64,000 bases of DNA, from contig JALQBC010000031.1 of NCBI GenBank assembly GCA_023375675.1, positions 310,001 through 374,000 of the forward strand, written 5' to 3'. This DNA comes from Cytospora piceicola (Eukaryota > Ascomycota > Sordariomycetes > Diaporthales > Cytosporaceae). The notes under the pieces are model-generated. The model was not told the origin of the DNA, did no database searches, and saw nothing but the letters and a program-made list of their open reading frames with translations. A program made the position numbers and the translations under genes. This document shows positions 35,366-47,076 of the stretch, in pieces (within the stretch, counting starts at the first letter, position 1; each line of letters begins with the position of its first letter).

Positions 35366-37730
35366 ATGGCCAGCGCGTGCTTTCCAAAATGGATGTTCTG
35401 CTGCACAATAGACCAGGAAGAAGACAAACCGGCACCCAGGATAGATACTATGCGTCTCCAACTCATACGAGATCCACAGGCACCACCGCGCACCCTGTCG
35501 GGAACCACGGCATACTCGGACGTGACTGCAGACTCATTGTACCTGCGTGGGCATGAGATCAGCACCTTCTCGACATCCGTTTCCCTGGTGGAGGCGAAAT
35601 ACTACTCGGGCCACTCGTCAAGTGCTGGTGAACTCGATGCAGCCCGGTTCGCAGTCGATCTTATTAGGAAGTCGATTTATGCCGCACGCATACATAGTGC
35701 CTGTGGTGCTGAGAAGTGGTTCATCCCGCAGTTGACACTCGAAGCTCTGATGAGTACCAAGACAGGTATTTCTCTTGTCCTCGGGGATTTGGGTTCGAGG
35801 CCGGACAATGCGAGACTTCATTTGATTAACGAAGTATTGATGGGCGCATCGACAAAAAATGAAAATGACAACAAAATCTACCGGAAGATATTCGCAGTTC
35901 TTCTGCTGATACACAAATATGAGGAAATCAAGCACTTCGTGGACGAAGGGGTCGATGACTCGAAGTTACCACTGAAACGGGTTGAGACGAAATCCGGACA
36001 TTCTGGCCTGGCATCTTATAGCGTGGACGGCAGCCACATCCAGATTTTCGACAGTTGGACTGATGAACAGAAGAATGACTTCATTCGGTTACAATGGGAA
36101 GTGGATCCTGTCTTTTTCAGGAAACACGACGAAGAGGTACCACACCTCAAGCTTCTCCCAGGTCACATATTGCCATATGTTGCCGAGACAGGTAGCCAAA
36201 CCACGGACTTCTACGACCAGGATTACCTACAGGGCGGATTTGGCCTTGTCTCGATCTATACACTACATCCGTTACAGCAGAATATTCAGCGGTATACTGT
36301 ATGTTATCCCATAACCTGTATAGTCATATATCGTACATGCATTGAGTTTTTACGACTGACCAAAATGTCAGACTCGTGGGACAAACGGCCGCGTCGCAGT
36401 CAAGAGATTGAATTCCAGCAACCGCAAAGCTTTCTTTGACGAATCCAAAGTTCTGAGACGGTTGACTTCAAGCTCCTCGCCACACTTGGCAAAGCTCTTG
36501 GCCACCTATGAGCAGCCCCTCGGGCCGGACATCAAATCCACGCAATACTATCTCATGTTCGAGTGTGCCGACTCTGACCTGGAGCGATTCTGGAAAGGAT
36601 GGTCCCCCGAAAGGTTAATGGAGGATCACCGGATGCGGCATGCACAAATCGCGAGATGGGTAGCCGAACAATGCCATGGTTTGGCTGAAGCATTGGCAAT
36701 CCTTCATGATCCGACAGCTCTTAGATCCTCAAAAGACACTGATTCGGATATTTACGGGATCCATGGGGATATAAAACCAGCCAATATCATCCGCTACACA
36801 GATTGGAGGGACTCGGCCCTTCCCAATCAGGCACTTTACGAGCCTTTGGGCTTGCTACAACTGACTGACTTTGGGCTAAGCAGCTTTCACCACTCCAAAA
36901 CTGTCGAGGATATAAAAGTCAAGATTGGAGACTCAGAGTACAAGCCCCCGGAGGTCCATCTTGTACTTCCCATCTCTCGATCTACAGATATATGGTCTTT
37001 AGGATGCTTGTTCTTAGAATTTGTGACCTGGCTGCTGTACGGGCAGCAAGGTCGTCAAGATTTCTGCAGAAAGCGGACGCGGTACAAGGGGTTGAATGAC
37101 ATTCACCCTTGCTTCTTTGAAGTGTTCGAGGGCGAGAAGGGGTTGACGCAAATCATGAAGAGTCGAGCCGTGACTAAAGTAAGCAGTGAATCTTCGTCGC
37201 ACAGTGAAAGAAGAAAGACTAACTTGGAGTGTCAAGTGGGCGGATAAGCTTTGCAGGGAGTCAAAGTCTCTATTTGTCTGCGACTTAGTAGACGTGATCG
37301 TCACCCGGATGCTAATCATTGAAGATAAGGCCGAGTTGTTAGAAGCAGAACGTCCAAGACGGCAATCTCTCCCAACACACAATAGGAGGATTTCTTCGCG
37401 AGAACTCACGGTGAAACTAGAGCAACTCATGACCAACGGAGATGAGTACTTTACACAGGGTTCGATACTGCCAAAGCGGAGATATGGAGGTTACAGGGGC
37501 AGTCCCAGCTTGGACGTAATCAGCGTTCAGCGATCTATTGACAGCCTAAGAAGCGACGTGCTACAAAGAAACAGGCAAGTCCAATACCATAACCATTATG
37601 TTAATATTATAGTATGTTTCTGCTAAAGATTATTCCCAGGACCCTCAATCGGCGAATTTTAGAGGAAGAAAAAGCCCAAGAGGATCATGGGGAGACATCG
37701 CCACGAAGCTCAATGGGGTCAGAAGATTGA
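35366..37730 (+). CDS. Protein kinase domain protein with unknown N-terminal region
   Basis: Four exons, 35366-36298, 36372-37178, 37237-37574 and 37640-37730, close into 722 codons in one frame. Residues 1-280 carry no domain I recognise. The kinase begins near residue 285 with a Gly-rich loop (QGGFGLVSIY), catalytic Lys in RVAVKRL (about 322), HGDIKPAN with the catalytic Asp near 444, TDFGLSSF (Asp near 477), YKPPE in place of APE, and TDIWSLGC. All catalytic residues are present; HGD replaces HRD. The C-terminal 140 residues are basic and helical. The third intron uses a GC donor (GCAAGT, 37575-37639), and only its removal keeps the frame open to the final TGA. Accessory kinases of this type are expanded in plant-associated ascomycetes; substrate unknown. 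An ATG at 35450 is an alternative start. Confidence 0.82.
37575..37639 (+). other. GC-AG intron in the kinase gene
   Basis: The donor is AACAG followed by GCAAGT and the acceptor is TTCCCAG; length 65 nt. Without splicing the frame ends at about 37626. With it, 30 more residues rich in Glu, Lys and Arg follow. Confidence 0.65.
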
Positions 37731-37754
37731 ATGCCCACATGCCTTCAACATCAG

Positions 37755-38191
37755 TTATGAATCACCACCCGGGTACCGTGCTTTGAATTGATCAATCTCT
37801 CGCACATCATCCTACCAAAAAGATACTGTCAGTTTATTGCCATAGTAACGGAATAAATCGAAGAGCGTCCCATACCTTGGTTAGAATTGGCTTGATGATG
37901 TCAATGATATAGCTAGTACCCTGTTGCTTTCGGGATGTCAGTCTCTGTCGTGGTAATCGTTGAACTCTGAATCTCGTCACGGACACTGAACCTAAAGTCC
38001 TCGTCATCCAAAATTCCTCGCAGCTCTTCGATCACATCCCACTCATTCGTGTGAGATGTCCAGCGTATTTGTATCACAATCCGGCGTTCTATAGTGTAAG
38101 TCTTCCTTCTAAAGACTTTGCTTCTAATCTTTCTGAACCATTGTTTCAGTCGACCGGGCCCAGAGTGATTACCGCGGCTTGGCTGAACCAT
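37755..38191 (-). pseudogene. Small unknown gene with an apparent one-base frameshift
   Basis: The ATG at 38191 opens a basic N-terminus (RLKQWFRKIRSKVFRRKTY) followed by ERRIVIQIRWTSHTNEWDVI and an acidic stretch. The frame ends at TAG 37913-37915, but the frame one base over continues with SYIIDIIKPILTK. A well-formed 64-nt intron follows (37812-37875, GTATGG donor, ACTGAC branch, TGGTAG acceptor), then DDVREIDQFKARYPGG and a stop at 37755. The break falls at a GGG run (37919-37921), where one G too many explains everything. Total length would be about 125 residues. I do not recognise the family. Its end lies 24 bases from the end of the convergent kinase gene. Sequencing error, an unrecognised splice (a weak phase-0 GTCCGT donor exists) or true decay remain possible. 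Confidence 0.5.
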
Positions 38192-38672
38192 AATTGTTGT
38201 GTTGGACTGGGAGTAATGTGGTAACAGCGCCCCATTATTTTGGACGAGCCCAAGAGCCGAAAGGAAAATAGATATATGTCACATTGCACTCAAGTGGCTT
38301 GAGAAGAGCACATGGGCTTCGAAGTAGATGAATAATCAAAGAGTCCTACTTATGGTTTTTGATTCTCAGCTGATATTGTGTGGTTGAACAAGTGTATTAT
38401 TGGTTGCCCACCTCTCCCCGCGGGTCGCTGATCGGATGAAAAGTCTTGCCCCATGAAGTTAGTTGTGGCTTGCTTTCAAATACATGTTTCCCGTTCTCTT
38501 AAGGATCGGGGTTCCGAAGGGGCTAAAGGAGAAGGATTGCATCCATAATAGATGATATTTTGGCACTTCTTGGATACATGGTATATATATACTTAGACAT
38601 ACGTACGCAGCCCGATCCGGGTTTTATCCCCGGCTTCGGCCTGAAGTGTTAGTAACCAGCTTTGCAAACAAG
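38192..38672. other. Intergenic region before the CorA-like gene
   Basis: AT-rich, with a TATATATA run near 38581-38590 that could serve as promoter element for the CorA-like gene 80-90 bases downstream. No gene seen. Confidence 0.45.
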
Positions 38673-40390
38673 ATGAACCGCCTTTGGGGATCGTTTGAGT
38701 TTACAAGGGAAGAATATGACCTGTTCAAGTATTTCCATCCTTCAGTTCAAGAAACGCAGGACAGCCTAGCCCTCGATGCGAACGAAGATGATATGGTGAG
38801 TGGACCCTACACAAGCAGCAACCGAATTTTGCAACTAATTTACGGAATACATGTAGGCTGGCCGGGACTGGCTGAAAAGATGCTTCATACAAAGCCAGGG
38901 CAGCGTTACCTTGAGGAGATGGGCTACCAATCCTAAGGTGAGGAAAGGAATTGCAAAGCAATCCACGACGCATCGATTTGATAGTTTTGTATAAAGGTTT
39001 TCGGGATCTCTGGATCAGTGCGATCAACAGCTATACTGTGAGATACTTCCCGGTTGATCAAATCTTGGACCCAAAACTAAGAACTTCGCTGTAGGCTTTG
39101 TCCGCAAGCGAAGCATCGACAAATCTCGACACATTATAGAGATGATAACCCATCCGCTCTCAAATGCCCTCCTTTCGATGAGCCAACATTCAAGGAGGTA
39201 TCCAAGCACCTACACTTACATAAGTCTGTTTCCCACATCTTCAGGGGTAGTTCAGCAGCATGGTTCAGAGTGCCATATAGAATGGGCAATGTGCAAGCAC
39301 GAGGTAAGCCACCGATCTTTTTCGCATCGTCTTTACTGATTCATAACCTACCGCGTTCGACGTCGTTGTAGTATACATTCTTCGGTCCCAGAGCTCACTA
39401 TCCAATCGCATGGCTCTGGCAGTGACCTACGCTCCTCCCACTTCAGCCTCCCAACAGCCCCTTCCTCAACCATCCTCCGCGACGAACGCCAGAGGATCGA
39501 AAATGTATGCTGTGTTCTTCGGCTGCTCCAGGACAGACGCGGAGAATATGTACTTGGAGTTGAAAACATCCAAGGACTCTATTTTCTCCCCCTTCACAAT
39601 GATCAAGCTTTTCCTGGAAAAGGAAGCCAAGAACAGGATTAGGGAGGTCGAAAAAGCAATTCATGACCTGCAGACTGTCATTTCAAACTTCGAGTTCCAA
39701 CCTCCTCAAGCTTCGAAACCCAGGGATCCAAAGGGGAAGGGGAAAGATCCCAAGGAAGACCCCAAGCATATGATCAACTTATATCTCAATGTCGGCTCCC
39801 TAAAAAATGGTCTTAGGGAGTGGCGTACGCAACTTGACAGAATGCTACAGTACTGTGACGAGTTTAGGCTCATGGCCTCTGACGACAATGATATTGACCC
39901 AACGGTGTACATTCAGCGGATCATTGACGATTACGACACCAGGGTCTTTGATTGCGAGACTGTTATGGAGGGTGCCTCTTTGACTTTCCAGATGGTAAAC
40001 TCCCAAAACTGTCTCGCCCCGAAGACCCAAGATACTGACGCGGCGAACAATGGAATATAGGAAACGGCGTTTCAAGCCAAACAAGATACCGAGATCGCGA
40101 TCAAAGATGGAAAAGCCATGAAGACTATGGCCCTTGTAACAATGTTCTTCCTGCCAGGAACATTCTTCGCTGTGAGTAATCAACCATACAAAGATCTGAT
40201 CGAGTCCCTCGCAGCTAATATCTAAGTTATCAATGACCTACAGACTCTGCTAGCTATTCCCGAGTTCCAGAGCTTGGGAAGTGTTTCTTTGTTGCCGCCG
40301 TGGTCAATTTACCTCATCATGTTTCTTCCCTCCACGGCGATTTTGATGTCTGGTTACTTCATATGGCTACGTTATGAAACGCATGGATGA
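38673..40390 (+). pseudogene. CorA-like magnesium transporter family gene, frameshifted
   Basis: Exons 38673-38795, 38857-39303, 39372-39994, 40061-40171 and 40244-40390 have good GT-AG borders. The last three read cleanly: a long cytoplasmic region with a coiled coil, then MALVTMFFLPGTFFATLLAI and a second membrane helix (WSIYLIMFLPSTAILMSGYF), the two-helix C-terminus of fungal CorA-like proteins. A canonical GMN signature is not obvious between the helices. The second exon needs two frame changes. Frame one (RDWLKRCFIQSQ) breaks near 38955-38960 and continues one base over as NPRRIDLIVLYKGFRDLW; this breaks at the TAG at 39092-39094, and the third frame continues as CPQAKHRQISTHYRDDNP. No intron can bridge either point. 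Each is explained by one extra base. Either a decayed gene or two assembly errors. Confidence 0.65.
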
Positions 40391-40712
40391 AGCATCATGT
40401 TTCCGATCGGGCTCTTGGCCTAATGAGACTTCATTTCCTTTAATGTACGTCGAGAAATCACATACCTGGGACCATGTGAGCCATGACCATGGATCCAGGC
40501 ATGTTCAGTCGATTTCCAGCCCGCAGAATCAAGCAATTGTTTCACCGGAAACGTTGCATGCCGTACTAGGTCTTCACGTAAAACTTGTTGAAATATCGCT
40601 GCATCCTCCAGCCTTACTGAGGTCCGGACTCGTCAAAATCCAGTCCAACGTCAATCCATCTTATTTTTCTAATACACGACTTCCAACCTAGGTCGGCTGC
40701 CCACTTCAATGC
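40391..40712. other. Intergenic region between convergent genes
   Basis: Holds the 3' ends of the CorA-like (+) and ABC transporter (-) genes. Nothing else recognised. Confidence 0.5.
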
Positions 40713-43663
40713 TCAAATCTGCGACGCTGTTTCTGACGACTCATCCTCCTTCTCCTTTTCCGTCTTCTTCTTCTCCGTAGTCGTCTGCTTCTGCCACATG
40801 GCATGATACGACCCGCCTTGCGTAAGCAGCTCCGCATGCGTTCCCCTCTCGACGATCTTACCCTTGTGGAGGACCACAATCTGATCCGAGTTGGTGATGG
40901 TGGAAAGACGATGACTGCATCAAGATTAATGAGATGATCAGCATTTACGCACTAAGGTTGGAATGATGCCATTGTAGATTGTCATGAGTGGATGGAAAAC
41001 TTACGCGATTGTAATGGTTGTCCGCCCTGCGGTTACTCTTTCCAGGGCATCCTGAATCAGCCTCTCTGTATGGGAGTCCAAGGATGCAGTGGCCTCATCA
41101 AGTAGTAAGATGCGGGCGTCTTTGAGAATAGCTCGAGCAATCGCAATCTGTGGAAGAAACATAATCAGTCATACAGCCACAAACATGCAGTGGCTCAAGG
41201 GGTGAGGCAATCATACCCGTTGGCGTTCGCCTCCAGACAGCTTCAACCCACGCTCGCCAACCTTGGTCTCATATTGATCCGGGAACGCAAGGATGCGGTC
41301 ATGGATATTGGCGGCCTTGCATGCGTCGTAAACATCAGCCTGCGTGGCGTTGGGGTTGGCGTAAAGCAGGTTGTACATGATTGTCGCATTGAAGAGCACG
41401 GTATCCTGCGGCACCACACCGATGTTTCTCCGGAAACTGTCGAGTTTGAGATCTCGGATATCATGTCCATCGACGGTCACGGAGCCCTCGTTGACGTCGT
41501 AGAAACGGAAGAGCAGCTTCAGACAAGTGGACTTGCCGCTTCCGGACTCTCCCACGATAGCGGTCTTGGTGCCGGGCGCAACAGTGAAGCTGACGCCATC
41601 GATGGCGGGGTCCTTGGCCTTGCCCTGGTATGAGAATTTGACATCGTTGAAACAGACCTCGCCCCGAGGTGTTGGCAGCTTCATCGCATCAGGTTTCTCT
41701 ACAACACCTGATGTCTCTTTGAACTGGTTTGGGTCAGCTACGAGCGAGTTTAGAATACAGCACGAGAGACTTACCAGATCAAGCATCCGTTCCGCTTCTA
41801 TCAAATTGTTCTGGAGCATCGTGTAATACGTGCCAAAGAAGTTGAGAGGGGCTTGGAGCTGTGTAAAATAGAGGATCAAAGTAACGAATTCGCCGACTCC
41901 CTGCTGACCGATGGAGATCTTGTACGCAGAGACAGCGACTAGCAGTGCGGTTCCCAAGGAGAAGATCGAGCTCTGCGTGAGGTTTAGTGCATTCAAGGAC
42001 CAGAGAACAAGACGCTCTGCTCCCTGATAGACCTTGACATGGGCATTGAACCGGTCTGTTTCGGGGCCGACGGCACAGTTGTGCTGCACCGTCTCATACG
42101 CCATGATGGCATCTGTCTTGACGGCGTCCATCTCCCTGTTCTTGGTCGCCATGTCTCTCCTCTGCTTGGCACGGTACTTGGCCATATATATAGTCAGGAA
42201 GATGTAAGACCACATGATGAAGAAGACGATGATGGTGTAGAAGGCATCATACTCGATGAAGAAAAAGACACCAGCGACGAAGATATCAAAAATCATGGGG
42301 AAGACTTGGAACAGGAAGTTTTCCAAGAAGGTGTTCATAGCAGCGCCGCGACTCAATGCGCTTGTGACTTCACCGGTCCTCTTGCTCAAGTGGAACTCCA
42401 GAGAGAGACCAAGAACATGTTCGAACGCAGCGCAGGAGAGGCGTCGGAAGAGGGACTGCGCCACAGGTATCCAAAGAACGGATCTTGCAGCACCGATGGC
42501 GCCCTGGTTGCCTTGAAGGGCTCGATAGACGATATAAAGGGCGATCTGTTTGTATGGTATTTTGCCGTATCCCAGTGAGTCAACTAGGATGCCTAGCTGG
42601 ACTGGGACCATAAGATTCACGATGCGCTGCAATATCAGGAGGACCATGCAGAGTACCACGATGGCCTGGTAGAGGGGAGAATCATTAGGCCTGATAATTG
42701 GGGGTCAGAATTAGAGCGATTTGGTTGACTGTGACTCCAAAGAAGATTTGACAAACCATAGATAGGGAAAGAGGACCCTGAACCCCGCAAAGTAATCCAG
42801 CCAGCCAGTATTCTGAACACCAGGAGGCTTTCCAGATGCAGGCTTGATGGGTGGATGGGCGCCATGGCCATGGGCAGGTGCAGCACCGTAGTCAGGGACA
42901 GACTCCTGGCCGTTTTCTAGAAGGGACTGACGCTCCTCTGGAGTCGACTTCGGCGCAGAACGCTTCAGCTTGAGCTCTCTGACAACGACGAAGGCGATCA
43001 TGACTCCAAGAACCACAATCCTGGCCAGTCCCAGGCCAGACAAGGTCTCGAGGAGGTCGTTCTGCACCCCAATGGCGCGCTTCTCAGCCACGAACACGGC
43101 AGCGATCACAGCTTCCAGGAGCACAGCCGTGATCCATGCGTGGCAGTGCGAGTACGTGGGCGACCATGGGCCATCAGGGTTCGGCAGAAGGCCAGCAAGG
43201 AAGTAGAGGAGCACCCCGACGTAAGATGCCTGTGAGTTCGAATTAGCCAATACTGTTACAAACAGGGTCTCTGAGAAATTGGCGGAGGTTATTGAGCTGC
43301 GTACCAGAAAAGCGCTGAAGGGGAAATTGACATGGGCATCTTCATCATGACCGGCTACCGCGTCGCGCACCACGAGCACGATACTAGCAATCTGAGTTGG
43401 AGTTAGCAGTGATGTTCCTCCAAGTCAACAGACGTAAAGGTTCTACACACGAGTAGAAGTGACAGGATGAGCTGGAAGCCCCAAATCAGCCACGCGTAGA
43501 GCCGCCGAATGCTCTCGGCCTTCTCGTCCGTCGCGTCGTCGTGGCGCAGCTTCCCATGGCGCTCCCGATAGTACTGAATGGACTGGGACAATAGCAAAAT
43601 TGCAAAGAGCCCACAAGGGTAGAAGTAGAAGGCAACCTCTAGCCCTTGCTGAACTCCGGCCAT
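40713..43663 (-). CDS. hmt1: HMT1/ABCB6-type ABC half-transporter
   Basis: Seven exons on the complement (43451-43663, 43305-43391, 42757-43229, 41775-42690, 41217-41723, 41005-41147, 40713-40914) give 846 residues with all phases matching. An N-terminal domain of five predicted membrane helices (about residues 1-200) precedes a six-helix ABC membrane domain and one nucleotide-binding domain: Walker [10 protein letters not shown], signature LSGGERQR, Walker [13 protein letters not shown], then the H-loop AHRLSTI. The extra N-terminal domain is the mark of the HMT1/ABCB6 subfamily, vacuolar or endomembrane carriers of thiol-metal complexes or porphyrins; substrate here is inferred. The membrane domain keeps the [10 protein letters not shown] region seen in fungal members. 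A His/Gly-rich linker (AHGHGAHPP) lies before it. A Lys/Glu-rich tail ends the protein. An in-frame ATG at 43738 would add 25 residues. The gene is divergent from the GH3 gene, 426 bases apart. Confidence 0.9.
41724..41774 (-). other. In-frame 51-nt intron in the ABC transporter gene
   Basis: GTAAGT donor and ACCAG acceptor, 51 nt (17 codons), no stop; it lies between the membrane and nucleotide-binding domains. Skipping its removal would leave the frame open. Confidence 0.75.
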
Positions 43664-44089
43664 TGTGTCTGATACCGGAAACACCAGGTCGGGTCTTGTT
43701 GCTGGGGTTAAACGGTGAGATGGGTTGAATGTTGTCAATCTGCAACAAATTCTCCGGACTCATCAAACATCCCGATGATGGCATTGCGCACAAGCCACTC
43801 AGCCGACGCCACAGTATACCCCCACCTCGAACCCCCCCTCCCCCAGGGTAATGGTCCAGTGTCAGCCCTAACCCTCTCAACCTCACTTCATCCATGTTAA
43901 CATCGATATCTCCCCACATCTGATGGAGCCTGCAAACATGCACCAGCAAATAGATCTTCTTGGGGTAATCCGAGGCGACCATGGCTGTAACGTTGCTAAT
44001 CTCTATTTCGACTTCACGTCAGTACATAATCCGGACTTGTGAAGCTGCGTCCTTGGCGCCGTGGTACCCAATATGGTTGTGTTATCGAC
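43664..44089. promoter_or_regulatory. Shared divergent promoter of the ABC transporter and GH3 genes
   Basis: The 426 bases between the two start codons hold three SYGGRG-type sites on the minus strand (seen as CCCCAC at 43820-43825, CCCCAG at 43841-43846 and CCCCAC at 43912-43917). SYGGRG is the consensus bound by the carbon catabolite repressor CreA/CRE1, which commonly represses fungal glycoside hydrolase genes. The short motif occurs often by chance, so binding is an inference. Confidence 0.4.
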
Positions 44090-47076
44090 ATGATGACTTC
44101 GTTCTCACGCATCGCCAGACTGCTCGGCCTGACACTCACTCTGCTACCGGTTGTATTCGGAAAAGAAGGTAACCAGAGGGTGCTGGCTTACCCTTACCCG
44201 GCGACAGAATGGATCAAAGACCTTGGCGCTCATGGCACTGCCATGGGAAAGGACGCCTTCATCAGTGCTGTTGTTTCGAACATGACCATTGAGGACCTCA
44301 TCTTACAGCTTCACTTGACATTCGGCGACGATATTGCCGGCAGCCACTCCAATGAAGAGCTCTACGACTCCACGATGAGATTTAGCCCCGATTCATCAGT
44401 AGGCATCGTTCATGACTGGTATTCACTTAATACAACCTACTACAACCAAATCCAGCAGCTCACCCTGGAAAAGGCGCGCCTCAAGGTGCCTCTGATGCAC
44501 TTCGGCGAATGTCTTCACGGAGTGGGGTCTTTCAAGCAGTCCATGTTCCCTCAGAGCCTGGGATTATCGGCCAGTTGGGATACGGATCTCGTTTACCGAG
44601 TGGGGCGGGCCATTGGGACTGAGGCGAGGTCCATCGGGATCCATGCTTGTTTTTCTCCTGTCCTTGATATTGGACAGGATCCGAGATGGGGAAGAATGCA
44701 GGAGGCCTGGGGAGAGGACAAGGTACTGACGTCTCATATGGGAGTTGCCCACTGTTCTGGGTTGTCAAAGAATGGCTCCTGGTCTGAGCCTGACGCTGTG
44801 GTGCCGGTGATGAAACACTTCGCTGCTCACGGGTCGCCCCAAGCTGGGCGGAATGCAGCGCCTTTTATGGGACACGGGAACCGGCAAGTTTTTCAAGATC
44901 TTCTGACGCCGTTCAGAGCCGTGGTGCAGCTTGGCGGGGCACGGGGTGTGATGATGGCGTATAACGAATTCGATGATATACCTGCTCATGTTAACCCCAA
45001 ACTATACAAGGCGCTTGATGACATGGGTTTCAACGGCTTCGTCATCGCTGATGATACTGGGATGAACGAGCTATACAGTGTACACCAAGTTGCAGACTCG
45101 CCGGCGGATGCCATCAGGCAATGGTATAATGCGGGAGGTATGGTCCAATTCTACGACTGGCCACTTGAACTTCTTCTGAATGTGAGTGGTGCACCTGGAA
45201 AGCTGCATGTATCCTTGAAGCTCATTATACCCAGACTGCCAAAGACCTCATTGCGAACGGCTCGCTTGAACTTTCAACGTTACAGTCACATGTACACGCA
45301 GTGTTGGACGTTAAGTGGGACCTGGGCCTATTCAGGAATCCATTTGTCCCGCGCGAGATCGATCCTGTCCAGATCGTCAAGCAGAACAGAAATCTGACGC
45401 TAGAAGCTGCTCAGAAGAGCATCGTTTTGCTAGAAAACAAGAATTCAACCCTGCCTTTGAAGCCCTCCGAGCAGAACATCTCAAAGATTGCCCTCATCGG
45501 ACCCTTCACCGACGTCCTGAACTACGGCGACTACTCCGGCCAATGGGGCGAGTACCCAGCCGGCAGCGCCAAGACCATACGCCAGGCGATGTTGAGTTAC
45601 GGCAGCAATCCAGAAGACCCTTTCGAGCTGGTCTCCAGCTGGGGAGCTGATACCTGGGAATACAACGCCCAACATGCCATTCCACCGTACCTCCTATCAG
45701 CACCTGACGGGACATCTGGTGGCTTGCAAGTCACATACTATGCAGAAACCAATTTCACGAAGCCGATGGTCACCAAGCTGGAGATGCCTGTACTGGACTG
45801 GGGTATCTACCCTCCCCCTGGCTTGCCGTCGACCAATTTCAGCGCGATATGGGAGGGCACTCTGACCTCGCCGGTCGAAGTCGATGTGGACGGTTGGATC
45901 GGCGTTGCCGTCGGCGCGAATACCACCACTAAACTCTATATCAACGACGAGCTCCTTACGTCTTGGGGGTTTCCCCTGACCACTGGGAGTAATATTCTCG
46001 GTAACATCCAGCAATTCGACTACATCCAAAGCAATAGCACCTTGCCACCAGAGGGCGCATCGCCATTGACCTTCAGCAAGGGCAAGAAGTACAACATCCG
46101 CATCGAGTATCAGGCCTTCGACCTGTACAAAAAGATCGAGAACGTCGTCTCGCTGAATTCACAGCTCCTCTTATTCTGGAACCTCGTCAGCAGCGACGCA
46201 TCCAACAATGCCATCTTCCAAGCCGTCTCTATCGCAAAGTCCGCCGATATTATCGTACTCGCAGTCGGGGCAGCATGGAACAGCGATGGTGAGAGCGCCG
46301 ATCGAGCTACTCTGGGCCTCTCTCCCAGTCAAGACCTCTTGGCAAAAGCCATCTATGGACTCGGCAAGCCTGTCGTCCTTGTCTTGCAGGGCGGGCGACC
46401 ATTTGCAATTCCGGAGTATTACAATCAGAGCGCGGCGGTATTGATTGCATGGTTCCCTGGCCAAAGCGGCGGACAGGCGATTGCTGACGTGCTGTTCGGA
46501 AAAGTAAACCCTGGTGGCAGGCTACCTGTGAGTGTGCCGAAGCATGTGGGCCAAGTGCCAATTTACTACAATTATAAGAGTCTGGGGAGAAAGATCAAGT
46601 ACCTTGACGTCGACTCTCAACCTGCCTACCCCTTTGGATACGGCTTGTCGTACACCACATTCGGGGTCGCGGACTTCGGCGTGAGTGTTGAACAGGCTGT
46701 CACTCAGGATGAGACTATAACTGTGGCAAGACGAAATGAGACGGGAACCTTCAAAACCGGGGACGTCATTACCTTCTCAGTCAGTGTCAGGAACAATGGT
46801 TCCGTGGACGGTAGTTATGTCGCGCAGGTGTATCTCCTTGACCGCATCTCTAGCATCGTACAGCCGGTGAAGCAGTTGGTCGCCTTTCAGAGGGTGTATC
46901 TCGGCGCCAAGGAAGAGGTGGTTGTGAGAATGGACCTTGATGTTGACCGGTATCTGACCATCATCAACAGGTGGGATAAATGGGAGCTGGAAAAGGGAGA
47001 GTATATCTTCGCCCTGCTTGAGCACGGTGGGGATTCGGCTGACACGGGAATGAACATCACGATATCCTGTGTGTGA
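44090..47076 (+). CDS. Secreted GH3 beta-glycosidase with PA14 domain
   Basis: Two exons, 44090-45181 and 45235-47076, joined in phase 0 by a 53-nt GTGAGT..CCAG intron, give 977 residues. A signal peptide is present (LLGLTLTLLPVVFG). The GH3 N-terminal barrel shows HFGECLHGVG, DPRWGRMQEAWGED, VMKHFAAHGSPQAGRN and GFVIADDTGMNEL; the first Asp of ADD (near residue 321) aligns with the catalytic nucleophile of the usual SDW motif. A PA14 domain is inserted in the C-terminal half (VTYYAETNF to NDELLTSWGFPL), followed by GH3-C sequence (PGQSGGQAIADVLFGKVNPGGRLPVS) and a fibronectin III-like end (FSVSVRNNGSVDGSYVAQVY). Beta-glucosidase or beta-xylosidase activity is likely; the substrate is not determined. 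Two adjacent ATGs (44090, 44093) are possible starts. Confidence 0.9.

Noticed and set aside
37611..37639. GTATGT donor as an alternative for the last kinase intron
   Set aside because: It would make an intron of about 29 nt, too short for splicing.
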